Positions 16,022 through 24,998 of a DNA stretch of 64,000 nt are shown in pieces. The translations under genes and the position numbers were made by a program. Within the stretch, counting starts at the first letter, position 1. Every line of letters starts with the position of its first letter. The notes beneath the pieces are model-generated. The model was not told the origin of the DNA. It was given only the letters and a program-made list of their open reading frames with translations, and did no database searches. Source of the DNA: Cytophagaceae bacterium (lineage in GTDB: Bacteria > Bacteroidota > Bacteroidia > Cytophagales > Cytophagaceae); contig JAGKWN010000007.1 in assembly GCA_021151805.1 (NCBI GenBank), positions 1 to 64,000 on the forward strand, read 5' to 3'.

Positions 16022-17356
16022 ATGAAATTCATTAAGCGAGTAGCGTTGGTTTGTTTAATTTTATTGGCTTCAAATGTACAGGCTAAGCCAATTTCAATTA
16101 AAGGTAAATTCACACAAACTGGCCACTCAACCATTTATTTATTCAAGTATTTAGGCAGCTCGGTTTATGCATTCGATTCAACCAAATATTCAAATGGTTC
16201 ATTCGAATTTAAATATGCCGATGTGATTCCTACTGGCTTTTATAAATTGGGCTTTGATAAAACAGAAGCGCTGACATTGATTGCAGGTTATGAAAGTATT
16301 GTCATTACAGGCAATCTGGATATAGAAAGAAGCATCACAATTACTGGTTCCAAAGAAAATGATGTCTTTGCTTCATACCAAAAGATCAATCAGACACAAA
16401 ATACATTCAATACAACTTTGAATCAACAGGCTCAGCAGATCAAAGAACAGCCAGGTATTACTGAAGAACGATTCAGCAGTGAAATAGCTGTATTGAGACA
16501 AAAAAGTGATTCCCTGAATGCTGTTTATGAAGTGGAATTGAAACGTATAGCAACCACAAATCCTACGTTGTTTATCACGAAGGTGATCAATATGTTTATA
16601 TTTGATGGTAAAACGGCAGAGACTCTTTTTACTCCTGCAGAGTTCAGTGATAAAGAATATGCAGCAGGAGATATGTTGCCATCAAAAATCCAGGCCTACT
16701 ATCAATATTATGTACCGCAGGATCTGTATGCATGGAAAGCTGCTGCAGAAAAATTACTTGCTTCCTGTGCAGCAGGATCGGATAACAAACAAGTGTTTTA
16801 TTCTACCATCATCCCGCTCTTTATTCAGAACGATCTGGAATATGCTAAAGGACTTACCAATAATTTTCTTAAAGAATTCCCTAAGTCGGCAGATGCAAAA
16901 CAGATCAAGAGCAGCTTCCCTAAAAGTATTTCTGTTGGAGAAGAAGTGCCAAATATTGTCTTAACAGATATCAATGGAAAAACACTTGCCTTAAGTTCTT
17001 TAAGAGGCAAAGTTGTATTGATTGATTTCTGGGCATCCTGGTGTGGGCCGTGCAGAGGGGAGAACCCGAATGTGGTGAATGCATATAATATCTATAAGGA
17101 AAAAGGTTTCACTGTATTTAGCGTATCATTAGATACAAATAAAGACCAGTGGCAAGCTGCAATCAATAAAGATGGCTTGATCTGGCCAAACCATGTGTCA
17201 GATTTAAAAGGATGGCAATCGGATGCGGCTAAACTATATAATGTAAAGGGTATTCCGGCAACGTTCCTGATCGATCAACAAGGTAAACTAATTGCAGCAA
17301 ACCTTCGCGGAGAGGATCTGCATGCCAAACTGGCTGAATTATTAAATAAACCATAG
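16022..17356 (+). CDS. TlpA-like thiol-disulfide oxidoreductase with DUF4369-like N-terminus
   Basis: A 444-residue exported protein. The signal peptide is MKFIKRVALVCLILLASNVQA; an upstream TTG at 16013 would add three residues and was rejected. The beta-rich N-terminal part (about 22-110) resembles DUF4369, a helical middle region follows, and the C-terminal about 140 residues are a TlpA-like thioredoxin domain with the active site WASWCGPCR (about 338-346) and the cis-Pro loop KGIPATFLID. It probably reduces or oxidises cysteines of periplasmic proteins. It lies 8 bp before the response-regulator gene and may be co-transcribed. Confidence 0.92.
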   Translation: MKFIKRVALVCLILLASNVQAKPISIKGKFTQTGHSTIYLFKYLGSSVYAFDSTKYSNGSFEFKYADVIPTGFYKLGFDKTEALTLIAGYESIVITGNLDIERSITITGSKENDVFASYQKINQTQNTFNTTLNQQAQQIKEQPGITEERFSSEIAVLRQKSDSLNAVYEVELKRIATTNPTLFITKVINMFIFDGKTAETLFTPAEFSDKEYAAGDMLPSKIQAYYQYYVPQDLYAWKAAAEKLLASCAAGSDNKQVFYSTIIPLFIQNDLEYAKGLTNNFLKEFPKSADAKQIKSSFPKSISVGEEVPNIVLTDINGKTLALSSLRGKVVLIDFWASWCGPCRGENPNVVNAYNIYKEKGFTVFSVSLDTNKDQWQAAINKDGLIWPNHVSDLKGWQSDAAKLYNVKGIPATFLIDQQGKLIAANLRGEDLHAKLAELLNKP

Positions 17357-17363
17357 TACATAA

Positions 17364-18050
17364 ATGAAAGCGAACAATCGGATTTTAGTGGTAGATGATG
17401 AGCAAGATATAATTGAATTACTTGAGTATAATCTTACAAAAGAAGGGTATGATGTTCGCAGCGCCAATAATGGTTTAAAAGCGATAGAAGAAGCAAAAGA
17501 GTTTTTACCCCAGTTGATCTTAATGGATATTATGATGCCGAAGATGGATGGAGTGGAGGCTTGCCGAAAAATCCGCGAAATTCCGAAGTTAAAAGAATCC
17601 TATATTATTTTCCTGACGGCCCGTTCTGAAGAATTTTCAGAGATTGCAGCATTTGATGCGGGCGCAGATGATTTTATTACCAAACCCATCAAACCAAGAG
17701 CACTGATCAGCAGGGTTTCTGCATTTTTCCGCAGAGGTGTAAAAAGCACGAACGAAAAGGAAAGTGTTGTAATCAAAGATCTGGTTATTGACCGCTCAAG
17801 CTATACTGTGATGAAAGGGCCGGATAAGATCATTCTTCCTAAAAAAGAATTTGAACTGCTCTATTTTTTAGCAAACAGGCCCAATACCGTTTTCAACAGA
17901 GATGAATTATTGAAAAACATCTGGGGAACCGACGTATATGTTGTACCAAGAACCGTAGATGTACATATCCGGAAAGTAAGAGAGAAAATTGGAGAGGATT
18001 ATATAACAACTATTAAAGGAATCGGTTATAAATTTGCAATCGATGAATAA
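17364..18050 (+). CDS. OmpR/PhoB-family response regulator
   Basis: A 228-residue two-component regulator. The receiver domain (1-120) has the acidic DDE pair near residues 11-13, the phosphoacceptor Asp55 in LMDIMMPKMDG, Thr in FLTAR, and Lys in TKPIKP. The C-terminal winged-helix DNA-binding domain (about 130-228) ends with TVDVHIRKVREKIG...ITTIKGIGYKF. It precedes its PhoR-like histidine kinase by 12 bp. The pair resembles PhoB/PhoR in domain order, but phosphate is only a guess for the signal. Confidence 0.95.
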   Translation: MKANNRILVVDDEQDIIELLEYNLTKEGYDVRSANNGLKAIEEAKEFLPQLILMDIMMPKMDGVEACRKIREIPKLKESYIIFLTARSEEFSEIAAFDAGADDFITKPIKPRALISRVSAFFRRGVKSTNEKESVVIKDLVIDRSSYTVMKGPDKIILPKKEFELLYFLANRPNTVFNRDELLKNIWGTDVYVVPRTVDVHIRKVREKIGEDYITTIKGIGYKFAIDE

Positions 18051-18062
18051 TTCCTTTTCTAA

Positions 18063-19115
18063 ATGACGCATCCCCGTAATGTAGCCTTATTTCTGGGTTT
18101 GTTTGTAACGTTGCTCACCGCAGGGTTATTATATATCTATTCTGTCATCCCGGCCATTCATGGCTGGCAGTGGATGCTGTTTTTGTTATTTGCCTTAATA
18201 TCGGCTTCTTCCTATGTATTGTTAAATATGACTTTATATAAAGAGCTGGACACGATTTCGGATATGTTGCGTCCCTTTAAAAAGAAAGAGGCCAACCCTG
18301 AACGCAACAAATACATCAATACAACCGACCCCATTGTCAAAATACGAAAGGAATTATCGGATTTTGCTGTTCAGAAACAACGGGAAATTGAGGAACTTAA
18401 AAAACTGGAAACCTTCAGGCGTGAATTTCTGGCAGATGTTTCCCATGAACTGAAAACACCCTTATTTGCCGCCCAGGGATTCGTACACACACTTATGGAA
18501 GGAGCGATGGATGATATTAATGTGCGGGAACGGTTCCTTCAGAAAGCCGCATTCAGTCTGGACGGACTAAATTTACTGGTTGAAGATCTGATTACCATTT
18601 CACAGTTGGAAATCGGGGAGATTAAAATGCATTTCCAGAATTTCGACATCCGGAAGCTGACAGAAGACATTTTTGAACAACTGGAAGATGCTGCCCAGAA
18701 GCGGGGTATCCGTTTAAAATTCAATAAATATTCTCCCAAATCCTGTTATATATATGCAGATAAATTGCGCATCGGGCAGGTTGTTACCAACTTGATTGTC
18801 AATGCTATAAAGTATGGTAATGACAATGGAACAGTTATATTTTCCTACACCATCGAGAATGAGTCGGTGTTAATTTCGGTGAAAGATGATGGTCCAGGTA
18901 TAGAAGAGACGCATTTAAATCGTATTTTTGAAAGATTCTACCGGGTTGAAAAAAGCCGATCCAAGGATAAAGGCGGCTCTGGATTAGGATTATCTATAGT
19001 AAAACACATCCTTGAAGCCCATGATTCCAGAATCATAGTTTCAAGTAAGGTAAATGAAGGTACGGAATTCCAGTTCCGGTTAAAGAAAGGAAAAGTAATA
19101 AATGAAAAAGGTTGA
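18063..19115 (+). CDS. PhoR-like membrane histidine kinase
   Basis: A 350-residue kinase with two N-terminal membrane helices (about 8-28 and 36-55) and almost no periplasmic loop. A short coiled-coil linker leads to the HisKA domain, with phosphoacceptor His128 in DVSHELKTPL. The HATPase domain has the N box NLIVNAIKYG, G1 box DDGPGIEE, F box FERFYRV and G2 box GGSGLGLSIV. The lack of a PAS or large sensor domain suggests that it senses a membrane or partner-protein signal. It follows its response regulator by 12 bp and overlaps the next gene by 14 bp. Confidence 0.95.
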   Translation: MTHPRNVALFLGLFVTLLTAGLLYIYSVIPAIHGWQWMLFLLFALISASSYVLLNMTLYKELDTISDMLRPFKKKEANPERNKYINTTDPIVKIRKELSDFAVQKQREIEELKKLETFRREFLADVSHELKTPLFAAQGFVHTLMEGAMDDINVRERFLQKAAFSLDGLNLLVEDLITISQLEIGEIKMHFQNFDIRKLTEDIFEQLEDAAQKRGIRLKFNKYSPKSCYIYADKLRIGQVVTNLIVNAIKYGNDNGTVIFSYTIENESVLISVKDDGPGIEETHLNRIFERFYRVEKSRSKDKGGSGLGLSIVKHILEAHDSRIIVSSKVNEGTEFQFRLKKGKVINEKG

Positions 19116-19824
19116 GATTAAAGAATTGATCATTTTTGAGAATGATGACTATTTTTTTATCAATAAACCTCCATTTATCTCTTCACTCGACGAGCGTACA
19201 GGCGGGGCTACCAGCATTATAAGAATGGCCAAAGAATACTGGCCGGATGCGCAGTTGTGTCATAGAATAGATAAAGAAACCTCAGGCGTACTGGCTGTAG
19301 CTAAAAATCCGGCTGCATACAGACACTTATCTATACAGTTTGAGTCCAGACAAGTGACCAAAGAATACCACGCGGTAGTAAACGGTACCCATGATCTGGA
19401 TGGGGTAGATGTATACCTTCCTATTCTGGCTCTTCCTACCGGAACAGTTAAAATTGATAAAGCCAAAGGAAAAATTGCTGAAACGATCTTCTTTACCATA
19501 CATGCCTTTAAAAAAGCCACTTTGGTGCGTTGTTTACCCATAACAGGTCGTATGCACCAGATCCGGATTCATCTTTCTACCCTGGGAGCTCCCATTGTAG
19601 GGGATGAAACCTACGGCGGGGCGCCCTTATATCTTTCAGAAATCAAAAGAAAAAAATTTAATTTGAAAAAAGATTCTGAAGAAAGGCCCCTGATTCAGAG
19701 ATTTGCGTTACATGCTAATTCTCTGATATTTACAGATATGAATGAGCAACTTTTGGACATAAAAGCACCTTATCCGAAGGATTTTCAGGTGCTGGTAAAA
19801 AAATTAGAAGAGTATTCTTCATGA
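19102..19824 (+). CDS. RluA-family RNA pseudouridine synthase
   Basis: A 240-residue pseudouridine synthase without an S4 domain. LCHRIDKETSGVLAVAK (about 52-68) carries the catalytic Asp in HRxDxxTSG. GRMHQIRIHL and GAPIVGDETYGG (about 150-175) are the other family motifs. It modifies uridine in 23S rRNA or tRNA; the exact site cannot be deduced. The start overlaps the histidine kinase gene by 14 bp, so the two genes are translated from one message although the functions look unrelated. Confidence 0.92.
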   Translation: MKKVEIKELIIFENDDYFFINKPPFISSLDERTGGATSIIRMAKEYWPDAQLCHRIDKETSGVLAVAKNPAAYRHLSIQFESRQVTKEYHAVVNGTHDLDGVDVYLPILALPTGTVKIDKAKGKIAETIFFTIHAFKKATLVRCLPITGRMHQIRIHLSTLGAPIVGDETYGGAPLYLSEIKRKKFNLKKDSEERPLIQRFALHANSLIFTDMNEQLLDIKAPYPKDFQVLVKKLEEYSS

Positions 19825-19839
19825 TTTTTTTGAACTAGG

Positions 19840-19871
19840 TTTGCATTTAAATATCTAAACAGGTATCTTTG
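19840..19871 (+). promoter_or_regulatory. Consensus promoter of the rplM-rpsI-rpsB cluster
   Basis: TTTG (19840-19843), 20 bp, TATCTTTG (19864-19871) matches the Bacteroidota consensus exactly. The leader of about 40 bases to rplM contains a small CCCTT/AAGGG hairpin, where r-protein autoregulation could act. Confidence 0.85.
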
Positions 19872-19917
19872 TATCCCTTTTTGAATTGAAGGGCGAATTA
19901 TTTATTGATTTAAGAAA

Positions 19918-20361
19918 ATGGATAGCATTAGCTACAAAACAACGTTTGCAAACAAAGCTACAGTTCAGAAGGACTGGGTTGTTGTTGATGCCGCAGGTAA
20001 AACACTAGGTCGTTTTGCCAGCCAGGTTGCAATGATTTTAAGAGGAAAGCATAAGCCTTCTTATACTCCACACGTAGATTGCGGTGACAATGTCATCATC
20101 ATCAACGCTGAGAAAATTCGTTTGACTGGAAATAAAATGAATGATAAGGTATACACTTCTCATACAGGTCATCCAGGTGGACAACGTTTTCAAACACCAA
20201 AAGAAACCCTAGCAAAATACCCTGAAAAAGTTCTTGAAAGAGCTATTAAAGGTATGTTGCCTAAAAATCGTATCGGTAGAGAATTATTCAGACATGTTCA
20301 CGTGTTTGAAGGTACTCAACACCCACACGAAGCACAACAACCAAAAGTTATTCAACTGTAA
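19918..20361 (+). CDS. rplM: 50S ribosomal protein L13
   Basis: A 147-residue L13, close to the usual 142-150. [28 protein letters not shown] (about 22-49) and [18 protein letters not shown] follow the family's N-terminal domain, with [29 protein letters not shown] near the C-terminus. L13 is an early 23S rRNA-binding protein. The gene heads an operon with rpsI 11 bp downstream, the usual L13-S9 order, under a consensus promoter. Confidence 0.98.
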   Translation: MDSISYKTTFANKATVQKDWVVVDAAGKTLGRFASQVAMILRGKHKPSYTPHVDCGDNVIIINAEKIRLTGNKMNDKVYTSHTGHPGGQRFQTPKETLAKYPEKVLERAIKGMLPKNRIGRELFRHVHVFEGTQHPHEAQQPKVIQL

Positions 20362-20372
20362 TTATTGTTTAG

Positions 20373-20759
20373 ATGGAAGTATTAAACGCCATTGGAAGAA
20401 GAAAGACATCAGTAGCACGTGTTTACCTGCAATCAGGTAAAGGAGCTATCGTGGTAAATGGTCTTGATTTCAAAACATATTTTAAAACCGAGCCTCTTCA
20501 GATCTCTGTTCAGAGCCCTCTTAACCTGGTTTCTGAAGCCGGTAAATATGATATTAATGTTAACGTACAAGGCGGTGGTGTTACTGGCCAGGCTGAAGCA
20601 ATCCGTTTAGGTATTGCTCGTGCACTTGTACTGGTTAACGGTGAATTTAAATCTCCTTTGAGAAAAGAAGGTTTAATGACTAGAGATTCTCGTATGGTAG
20701 AACGTAAGAAATACGGTAAGAGAAAAGCTCGTAAAAGATTCCAATTCAGTAAACGTTAA
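20373..20759 (+). CDS. rpsI: 30S ribosomal protein S9
   Basis: A 128-residue S9 with the conserved NAIGRRKTSVARVYL start, GGGVTGQAEAIRLGIARAL centre, and the basic C-terminal tail ending KRKARKRFQFSKR, which reaches the ribosomal P site. The terminal Lys-Arg is kept. It follows rplM by 11 bp and precedes rpsB by 24 bp. Confidence 0.98.
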   Translation: MEVLNAIGRRKTSVARVYLQSGKGAIVVNGLDFKTYFKTEPLQISVQSPLNLVSEAGKYDINVNVQGGGVTGQAEAIRLGIARALVLVNGEFKSPLRKEGLMTRDSRMVERKKYGKRKARKRFQFSKR

Positions 20760-20783
20760 TATTTCTCTCTATTTTATAATACG

Positions 20784-21548
20784 ATGGCTAAGAAAATCGA
20801 ATATAAAGACTTATTGGATGCAGGCGTTCACTTTGGTCACCTTACTCGTAAGTGGAATCCAAAGATGGCTCCATATATCTTCATGGAGAAGAATGGCATT
20901 CATTTAATCGACTTAAATAAAACATTAGTTTGTTTAGACGAAGCTAATACTGCTCTTAAAAGCATTGTACGTTCAGGACGTAAAGTTTTGTTCGTTGCAA
21001 CAAAAAAACAAGCTCAGGAAGTAGTTACTGCTGAAGCTAAAAGATTGAAAATGCCTTACGCAACTGAGCGTTGGTTAGGCGGTATGTTGACAAACTTCGC
21101 AACAGTTCGTAAATCATTGAAGAAAATGTCTTCAATGGAGAAAATGATGAAGGATGAAGCATTCAGTTCTTTAAACAAAAAAGAAAGACTTGTATTAAGT
21201 CGTGAAAAAGAAAAACTTGAAAAAGTATTAGGCGGTATCGCTGACTTAACACGTCTTCCTGCAGCTATCTTTGTTGTAGATGTTAAAAAAGAACACATCG
21301 CAATCGCTGAAGCTAAAAAATTAGGTATCCCTGTATTTGCAATTGTAGATACAAACTCTGATCCTACTATTGTAGACTTCCCGATTCCTGCAAACGATGA
21401 TGCATTTAAATCTATCTCTATCTTAACTCAGGCAATCGGTCAAGGAATTGAAGATGCTTTGTCTGAAAGAAAAAGAGAAAAAGATGACGCAAAATTAAAA
21501 GAAGACGAAGAATCTAAAAAAGCTTCTGATAAAGCTGAGATTCAATAA
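20784..21548 (+). CDS. rpsB: 30S ribosomal protein S2
   Basis: A 254-residue S2 of normal length. The start [21 protein letters not shown] (about 12-32), central TKKQAQEV and [16 protein letters not shown], and [29 protein letters not shown] are family hallmarks. The C-terminal 30 residues are a Lys-Glu-rich tail. It is co-directional with rplM-rpsI and tsf, but a strong hairpin terminator separates it from tsf. Confidence 0.98.
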   Translation: MAKKIEYKDLLDAGVHFGHLTRKWNPKMAPYIFMEKNGIHLIDLNKTLVCLDEANTALKSIVRSGRKVLFVATKKQAQEVVTAEAKRLKMPYATERWLGGMLTNFATVRKSLKKMSSMEKMMKDEAFSSLNKKERLVLSREKEKLEKVLGGIADLTRLPAAIFVVDVKKEHIAIAEAKKLGIPVFAIVDTNSDPTIVDFPIPANDDAFKSISILTQAIGQGIEDALSERKREKDDAKLKEDEESKKASDKAEIQ

Positions 21549-21569
21549 TTAGTTTTCTAATTCATAGTT

Positions 21570-21606
21570 AAAATTGAACATTGGTCTCCAATGTTCAATT
21601 TTTTTT
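21570..21606 (+). terminator. Terminator or attenuator between rpsB and tsf
   Basis: A 15-bp perfect stem (21570-21584 with 21588-21602), a 3-base loop and eight T form a strong intrinsic terminator 22 bp after rpsB and 40 bp before tsf. No consensus promoter is seen between it and tsf. Confidence 0.9.
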
Positions 21607-21646
21607 AAAAACAAATCAATTTCAAAAACAACAAACTCATTTGATC

Positions 21647-22483
21647 ATGTCAACAATTAGTGCAGCTGAAGTTAATAAGCTAAGAACAATGACTGGTGCA
21701 GGTATGATGGATTGCAAAAAAGCTCTTACTGAATCCGGTGGAGACTTTGAAGCTGCTATCGATATTCTTCGTAAAAAAGGACAAAAAGTATCTGCTGCTC
21801 GTGCAGAAAATACAACTTCTGAAGGTATTGTTTCAATCACTGTTTCGGCAGATGGTAAAAACGGTAAATTAATCGCGCTTGCTTGCGAAACAGAACCTGT
21901 TTCTAAAGTAGCTGATTTCAAAAACCTTTCTGAAGCTATTATGGCTGCTGCTGTAGCTAAAAAACCAACTACTGCTGAAGAACTTTCTGCTTTAGCTTTA
22001 GCCGATGGCCGCAGTATTCAGGAGCACATCATCGACCTTACAGGTAAAATCGGTGAAAAAATTGCTATAGCTTCTTATGTTTCTATGGACGGTGAGCAAG
22101 TTGTACCTTATGTTCACTCTAATGGTAAATTAGGTGTATTGGTTGCATTGAAAAATACTGGCGGAAAAGATTTCTCTGAAGCTGGTAGAGATGTAGCTAT
22201 GCAGGCAGCAGCAATGAAGCCGGTAGCTCTTGATAAAGACGATGTAGATCCTAAAACGGTTGAACGTGAAATCGAAATCGGTAAAGAACAAGCTAGAGCA
22301 GAAGGTAAGCCGGAAGCAATGCTTGAAAAAATTGCTTTGGGTAAATTGAATAAATTCTACAAAGACTCTACTTTATTGAATCAGGAATTTGTGAAAGATA
22401 ACTCTAAATCAATTTCTCAAATGTTGGACGGTGTTCATAAAGGATTAACTGTTTCTGCATTTGTAAGAATTTCTTTGAGCTAA
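21647..22483 (+). CDS. tsf: Elongation factor Ts
   Basis: A 278-residue nucleotide-exchange factor for EF-Tu. The start was placed at 21647 (MSTISAAEVNKLRTM) because an upstream in-frame ATG at 21581 lies inside the terminator. EVNKLRTMTGAGMMDCKKALTESGGDFEAAIDILRKKG is the conserved N-terminal domain with the TGAGMMDCK motif, and the core follows to VEREIEIGKEQARAEGKP. It is transcribed in the same direction as rpsB, behind a strong hairpin. Confidence 0.97.
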   Translation: MSTISAAEVNKLRTMTGAGMMDCKKALTESGGDFEAAIDILRKKGQKVSAARAENTTSEGIVSITVSADGKNGKLIALACETEPVSKVADFKNLSEAIMAAAVAKKPTTAEELSALALADGRSIQEHIIDLTGKIGEKIAIASYVSMDGEQVVPYVHSNGKLGVLVALKNTGGKDFSEAGRDVAMQAAAMKPVALDKDDVDPKTVEREIEIGKEQARAEGKPEAMLEKIALGKLNKFYKDSTLLNQEFVKDNSKSISQMLDGVHKGLTVSAFVRISLS

Positions 22484-22504
22484 TTTATACTCATTTCTTA
22501 TAGT

Positions 22505-22537
22505 AAAAAGCTCCCGTTATTAACGGGAGCTTTTTTA
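22505..22537 (+). terminator. Intrinsic terminator of tsf
   Basis: A stem with the CTCCCGTT/AACGGGAG core, extended by A and T runs, follows the tsf stop codon by about 20 bp. Confidence 0.9.
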
Positions 22538-22595
22538 TTGACGTATCAGTCCCTTCTTCTCCTGGAAGAACGGTTGATTGCATATTTACCAGACT

Positions 22596-22645
22596 AATAA
22601 AAATAAAAGGCCTCCGATAATTATCGGAGGCCTTTTATTTTTATT
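22596..22645. terminator. Perfect 50-bp palindromic bidirectional terminator
   Basis: The two 25-base halves (22596-22620 and 22621-22645) are exact inverted copies with no spacer, centred on CGATAATTATCG. It lies between convergent tsf and the LRR gene, just after the tsf terminator. Confidence 0.9.
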
Positions 22646-22667
22646 ATAAAGCCAGTTGTAAAATTAT

Positions 22668-23543
22668 TTATTCAAAAGAAATCTGCGTATTGGGTAATAG
22701 AGTCTTTATACGTTGCTGTTCTTTAGCTGAAATTTCATTACCTACAAGGATTAATTTTTTCAGGTTTTTAAGATTCTCAACTTCTGCAGGCAGCGTAGAT
22801 AACATGTTTAATGCTAAGTCCAGCGTTTCAAGTTGTGTTAATGTTCCAATGTTTGCAGGTAAAACTTTCAAACCATTTTGACGAAGTGTAAGTGTCTTAA
22901 GGTTTTTCAGATTTCCAATCTCTGCAGGCAGCGTAGATAATTGGTTTTTGTTTAAATTTAATTCTTTAAGAGAAGTAAGTTTACCAATTACTGGTGGTAC
23001 CAAAGTAATTCTATTGCTGCTCAAGTCTAGAGATATCAGTTTATCAAGGTATGCCCATTTCTGAGAAAGCGTTACTAATTTATTGTTGAACATGTTCAAC
23101 TTAATTAAGTAAGTGAAGTTTTCAACACCATCAGGCAAGTCAGTTAAAATTTTAGAGCTGAAGTCTGCGCAATAAACAATCTCAGGTTCAACAAAAGCTG
23201 ATTCCATATTAAAGCATTCGCCAGTACATAATTCATCGATCTTTTCAGAGGCCTCTTCTTTTCCATATACCATTGAATAGATCAAATCAGAGCAAAGCTC
23301 AGAACTCACAAAGCCCATTTTCTTTCCCAATAATTCTTTAGAGTAGGCTCTGTAATAATAAGCATCTCCGAATTTAGGATTCATACTGATAGCATTAGTG
23401 AAATCTCCAATTGCTTTGATATAATCCTTTTGATTTAAACTGTTTAAGCCAGTTTCATAATAATTTTTTGCATCAGGCTGATTGAAAGATGATCCAAAAA
23501 TCATTATGGTTGCGACAGTACAATATGTAAATAATTTTTTCAT
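22668..23543 (-). CDS. Exported TPR and leucine-rich repeat protein
   Basis: A 291-residue protein with a signal peptide (about 1-22). TPR-like helices cover about 25-75 (YYETGLNSLNQKDYIKAIGDFTNAI), a Cys-containing linker about 80-130, and five or six leucine-rich repeats about 135-285. The repeats have the bacterial LxxLxLxxNxLxxLPxxIGxLxxL pattern (about 23 residues each). It probably binds proteins in the periplasm or at the surface. There is no lipobox and no T9SS sorting domain at the C-terminus. Confidence 0.85.
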   Translation of the reverse strand: MKKLFTYCTVATIMIFGSSFNQPDAKNYYETGLNSLNQKDYIKAIGDFTNAISMNPKFGDAYYYRAYSKELLGKKMGFVSSELCSDLIYSMVYGKEEASEKIDELCTGECFNMESAFVEPEIVYCADFSSKILTDLPDGVENFTYLIKLNMFNNKLVTLSQKWAYLDKLISLDLSSNRITLVPPVIGKLTSLKELNLNKNQLSTLPAEIGNLKNLKTLTLRQNGLKVLPANIGTLTQLETLDLALNMLSTLPAEVENLKNLKKLILVGNEISAKEQQRIKTLLPNTQISFE

Positions 23544-23668
23544 GACTTTGTTGAGCTTTATAACCCCTAATAAAAGCGAAGTAATCTTTTTAACGAAAAA
23601 GCAATTATGTAGGTTGTCGATTTCTGTATTAAATTTGAACTAAAAACGGTCTTTTTCTAACATGCAAA

Positions 23669-24955
23669 TTATGAATGCATTATACTTTCTATTTGGTCGA
23701 TTTCGATGGGGATATGTTCCATTAAATCGATGTTTCCATTGCTAACTATCAGAATATCATTCTCTAAGCGAATTCCGATATTTTCTTCCCGGATATAGAT
23801 TCCCGGCTCTAAAGTTATCACCATACCCTCTTTTAGCGGTTCATTTTTTACATGGACATCATGTACATCCAAGCCTAAGTGATGACCAATTCCATGCATA
23901 AAATATCTCTTATATGCCTGTTCGCCGTTCGGTTTTTCTAAATCCTCCTGTTTCAATACATTAAGTTGTAACAATTCGCGGGTCATTAATTTGCCTGTTT
24001 GAATATTAAGTTCCTGCAACGTAACACCAGGTTTGATGATTTTTTTAATTTCTTTGAATACGTTCAGAACAGCCGTGTAAACTTCTTTTTGCCTGCTTGT
24101 GAATTTACCATTAACAGGAACTACGCGTGTTAAATCGGATGCATAGTTACCATATTCGGCACCAAAATCCATCAGGATCAGATCGCCGTCATTACAAACC
24201 TGATCATTCTGAATATAGTGCAATACACAGGCATTGGCACCGGACGCAATAATAGGCTGATAGGCGTGGCCTCTGGAGCCTTTTCGTACAAATTCATATA
24301 TGATATCTGCTTCAATCTCATATTCCCGCACGCCGGGTTTAATGGTTTTTAAAACCCTTGCAAACGCATCTTTAGTTATGTCACACGCTTTCCGGATCGT
24401 ATCGATTTCAGCTGGATCTTTTACAGATCGCAATGCATTTGAAATCGGAGCCAGGCGCTTGAATGTATGTAAAGGATAATTCGTTTTACAGGATTGAATA
24501 AATCTATCATTTCTTGTATCGATAAGCTTTTCCGCACGGGCATGTTCATTTTGATCGCAATAGATCGTGGTTGCATCATACGCCAATTGCTTGAATACCG
24601 TGTCGAATTCATGAAACCAGAATACCGTTTCAATACCGGAAAGTTCTCTCGCCTTGTCTTTCGTTAGTTTATTACCTTCCCATATTGCGATGTGCTCATT
24701 GGTTTCAATAATGAAGAGCACCTCTTTGTATTTAGCCTCAACAGAATCAGGAAAGACAATAAGGATGGTGTCTTCCTGGTCAATACCGGAAAAATAAAAC
24801 AGATCGTTATTCTGTCTGAAAGGCATTGTGCCATCAGCATTTGTAGGATATACATCATTGGAATGAAAGACAGCAATAGAAGATGCGTCTAACCGCTCAG
24901 CCAATTTTCTTCTATTTTGAATAAAAAAGCTTTTATTGATGGGGGTGTATTTCAT
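23669..24955 (-). CDS. pepP: Xaa-Pro aminopeptidase (M24B)
   Basis: A 428-residue metallopeptidase that removes the N-terminal residue before proline. The N-terminal AMP_N domain covers about 1-130 and the pita-bread catalytic domain about 175-415. Metal ligands are visible in LILMDFGAEYGNYASDLTR (two Asp), FMHGIGHHLGLDVHD (His), ITLEPGIYI (Glu) and GIRLENDILI (Glu). It appears cytoplasmic. The gene is divergent from the subtilase at 24999 with a gap of only about 43 bp, so the promoters overlap; TAAATTTA is a possible -7 box. Confidence 0.95.
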   Translation of the reverse strand: MKYTPINKSFFIQNRRKLAERLDASSIAVFHSNDVYPTNADGTMPFRQNNDLFYFSGIDQEDTILIVFPDSVEAKYKEVLFIIETNEHIAIWEGNKLTKDKARELSGIETVFWFHEFDTVFKQLAYDATTIYCDQNEHARAEKLIDTRNDRFIQSCKTNYPLHTFKRLAPISNALRSVKDPAEIDTIRKACDITKDAFARVLKTIKPGVREYEIEADIIYEFVRKGSRGHAYQPIIASGANACVLHYIQNDQVCNDGDLILMDFGAEYGNYASDLTRVVPVNGKFTSRQKEVYTAVLNVFKEIKKIIKPGVTLQELNIQTGKLMTRELLQLNVLKQEDLEKPNGEQAYKRYFMHGIGHHLGLDVHDVHVKNEPLKEGMVITLEPGIYIREENIGIRLENDILIVSNGNIDLMEHIPIEIDQIESIMHS

Positions 24956-24998
24956 TTTGACTAAATTTATACTTGAAGTAATTAATAATTGGACGTAT

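Noticed and set aside
24936..24998. An upstream start for the subtilase
   Set aside because: It overlaps pepP on the other strand and adds 21 residues before a good signal peptide.
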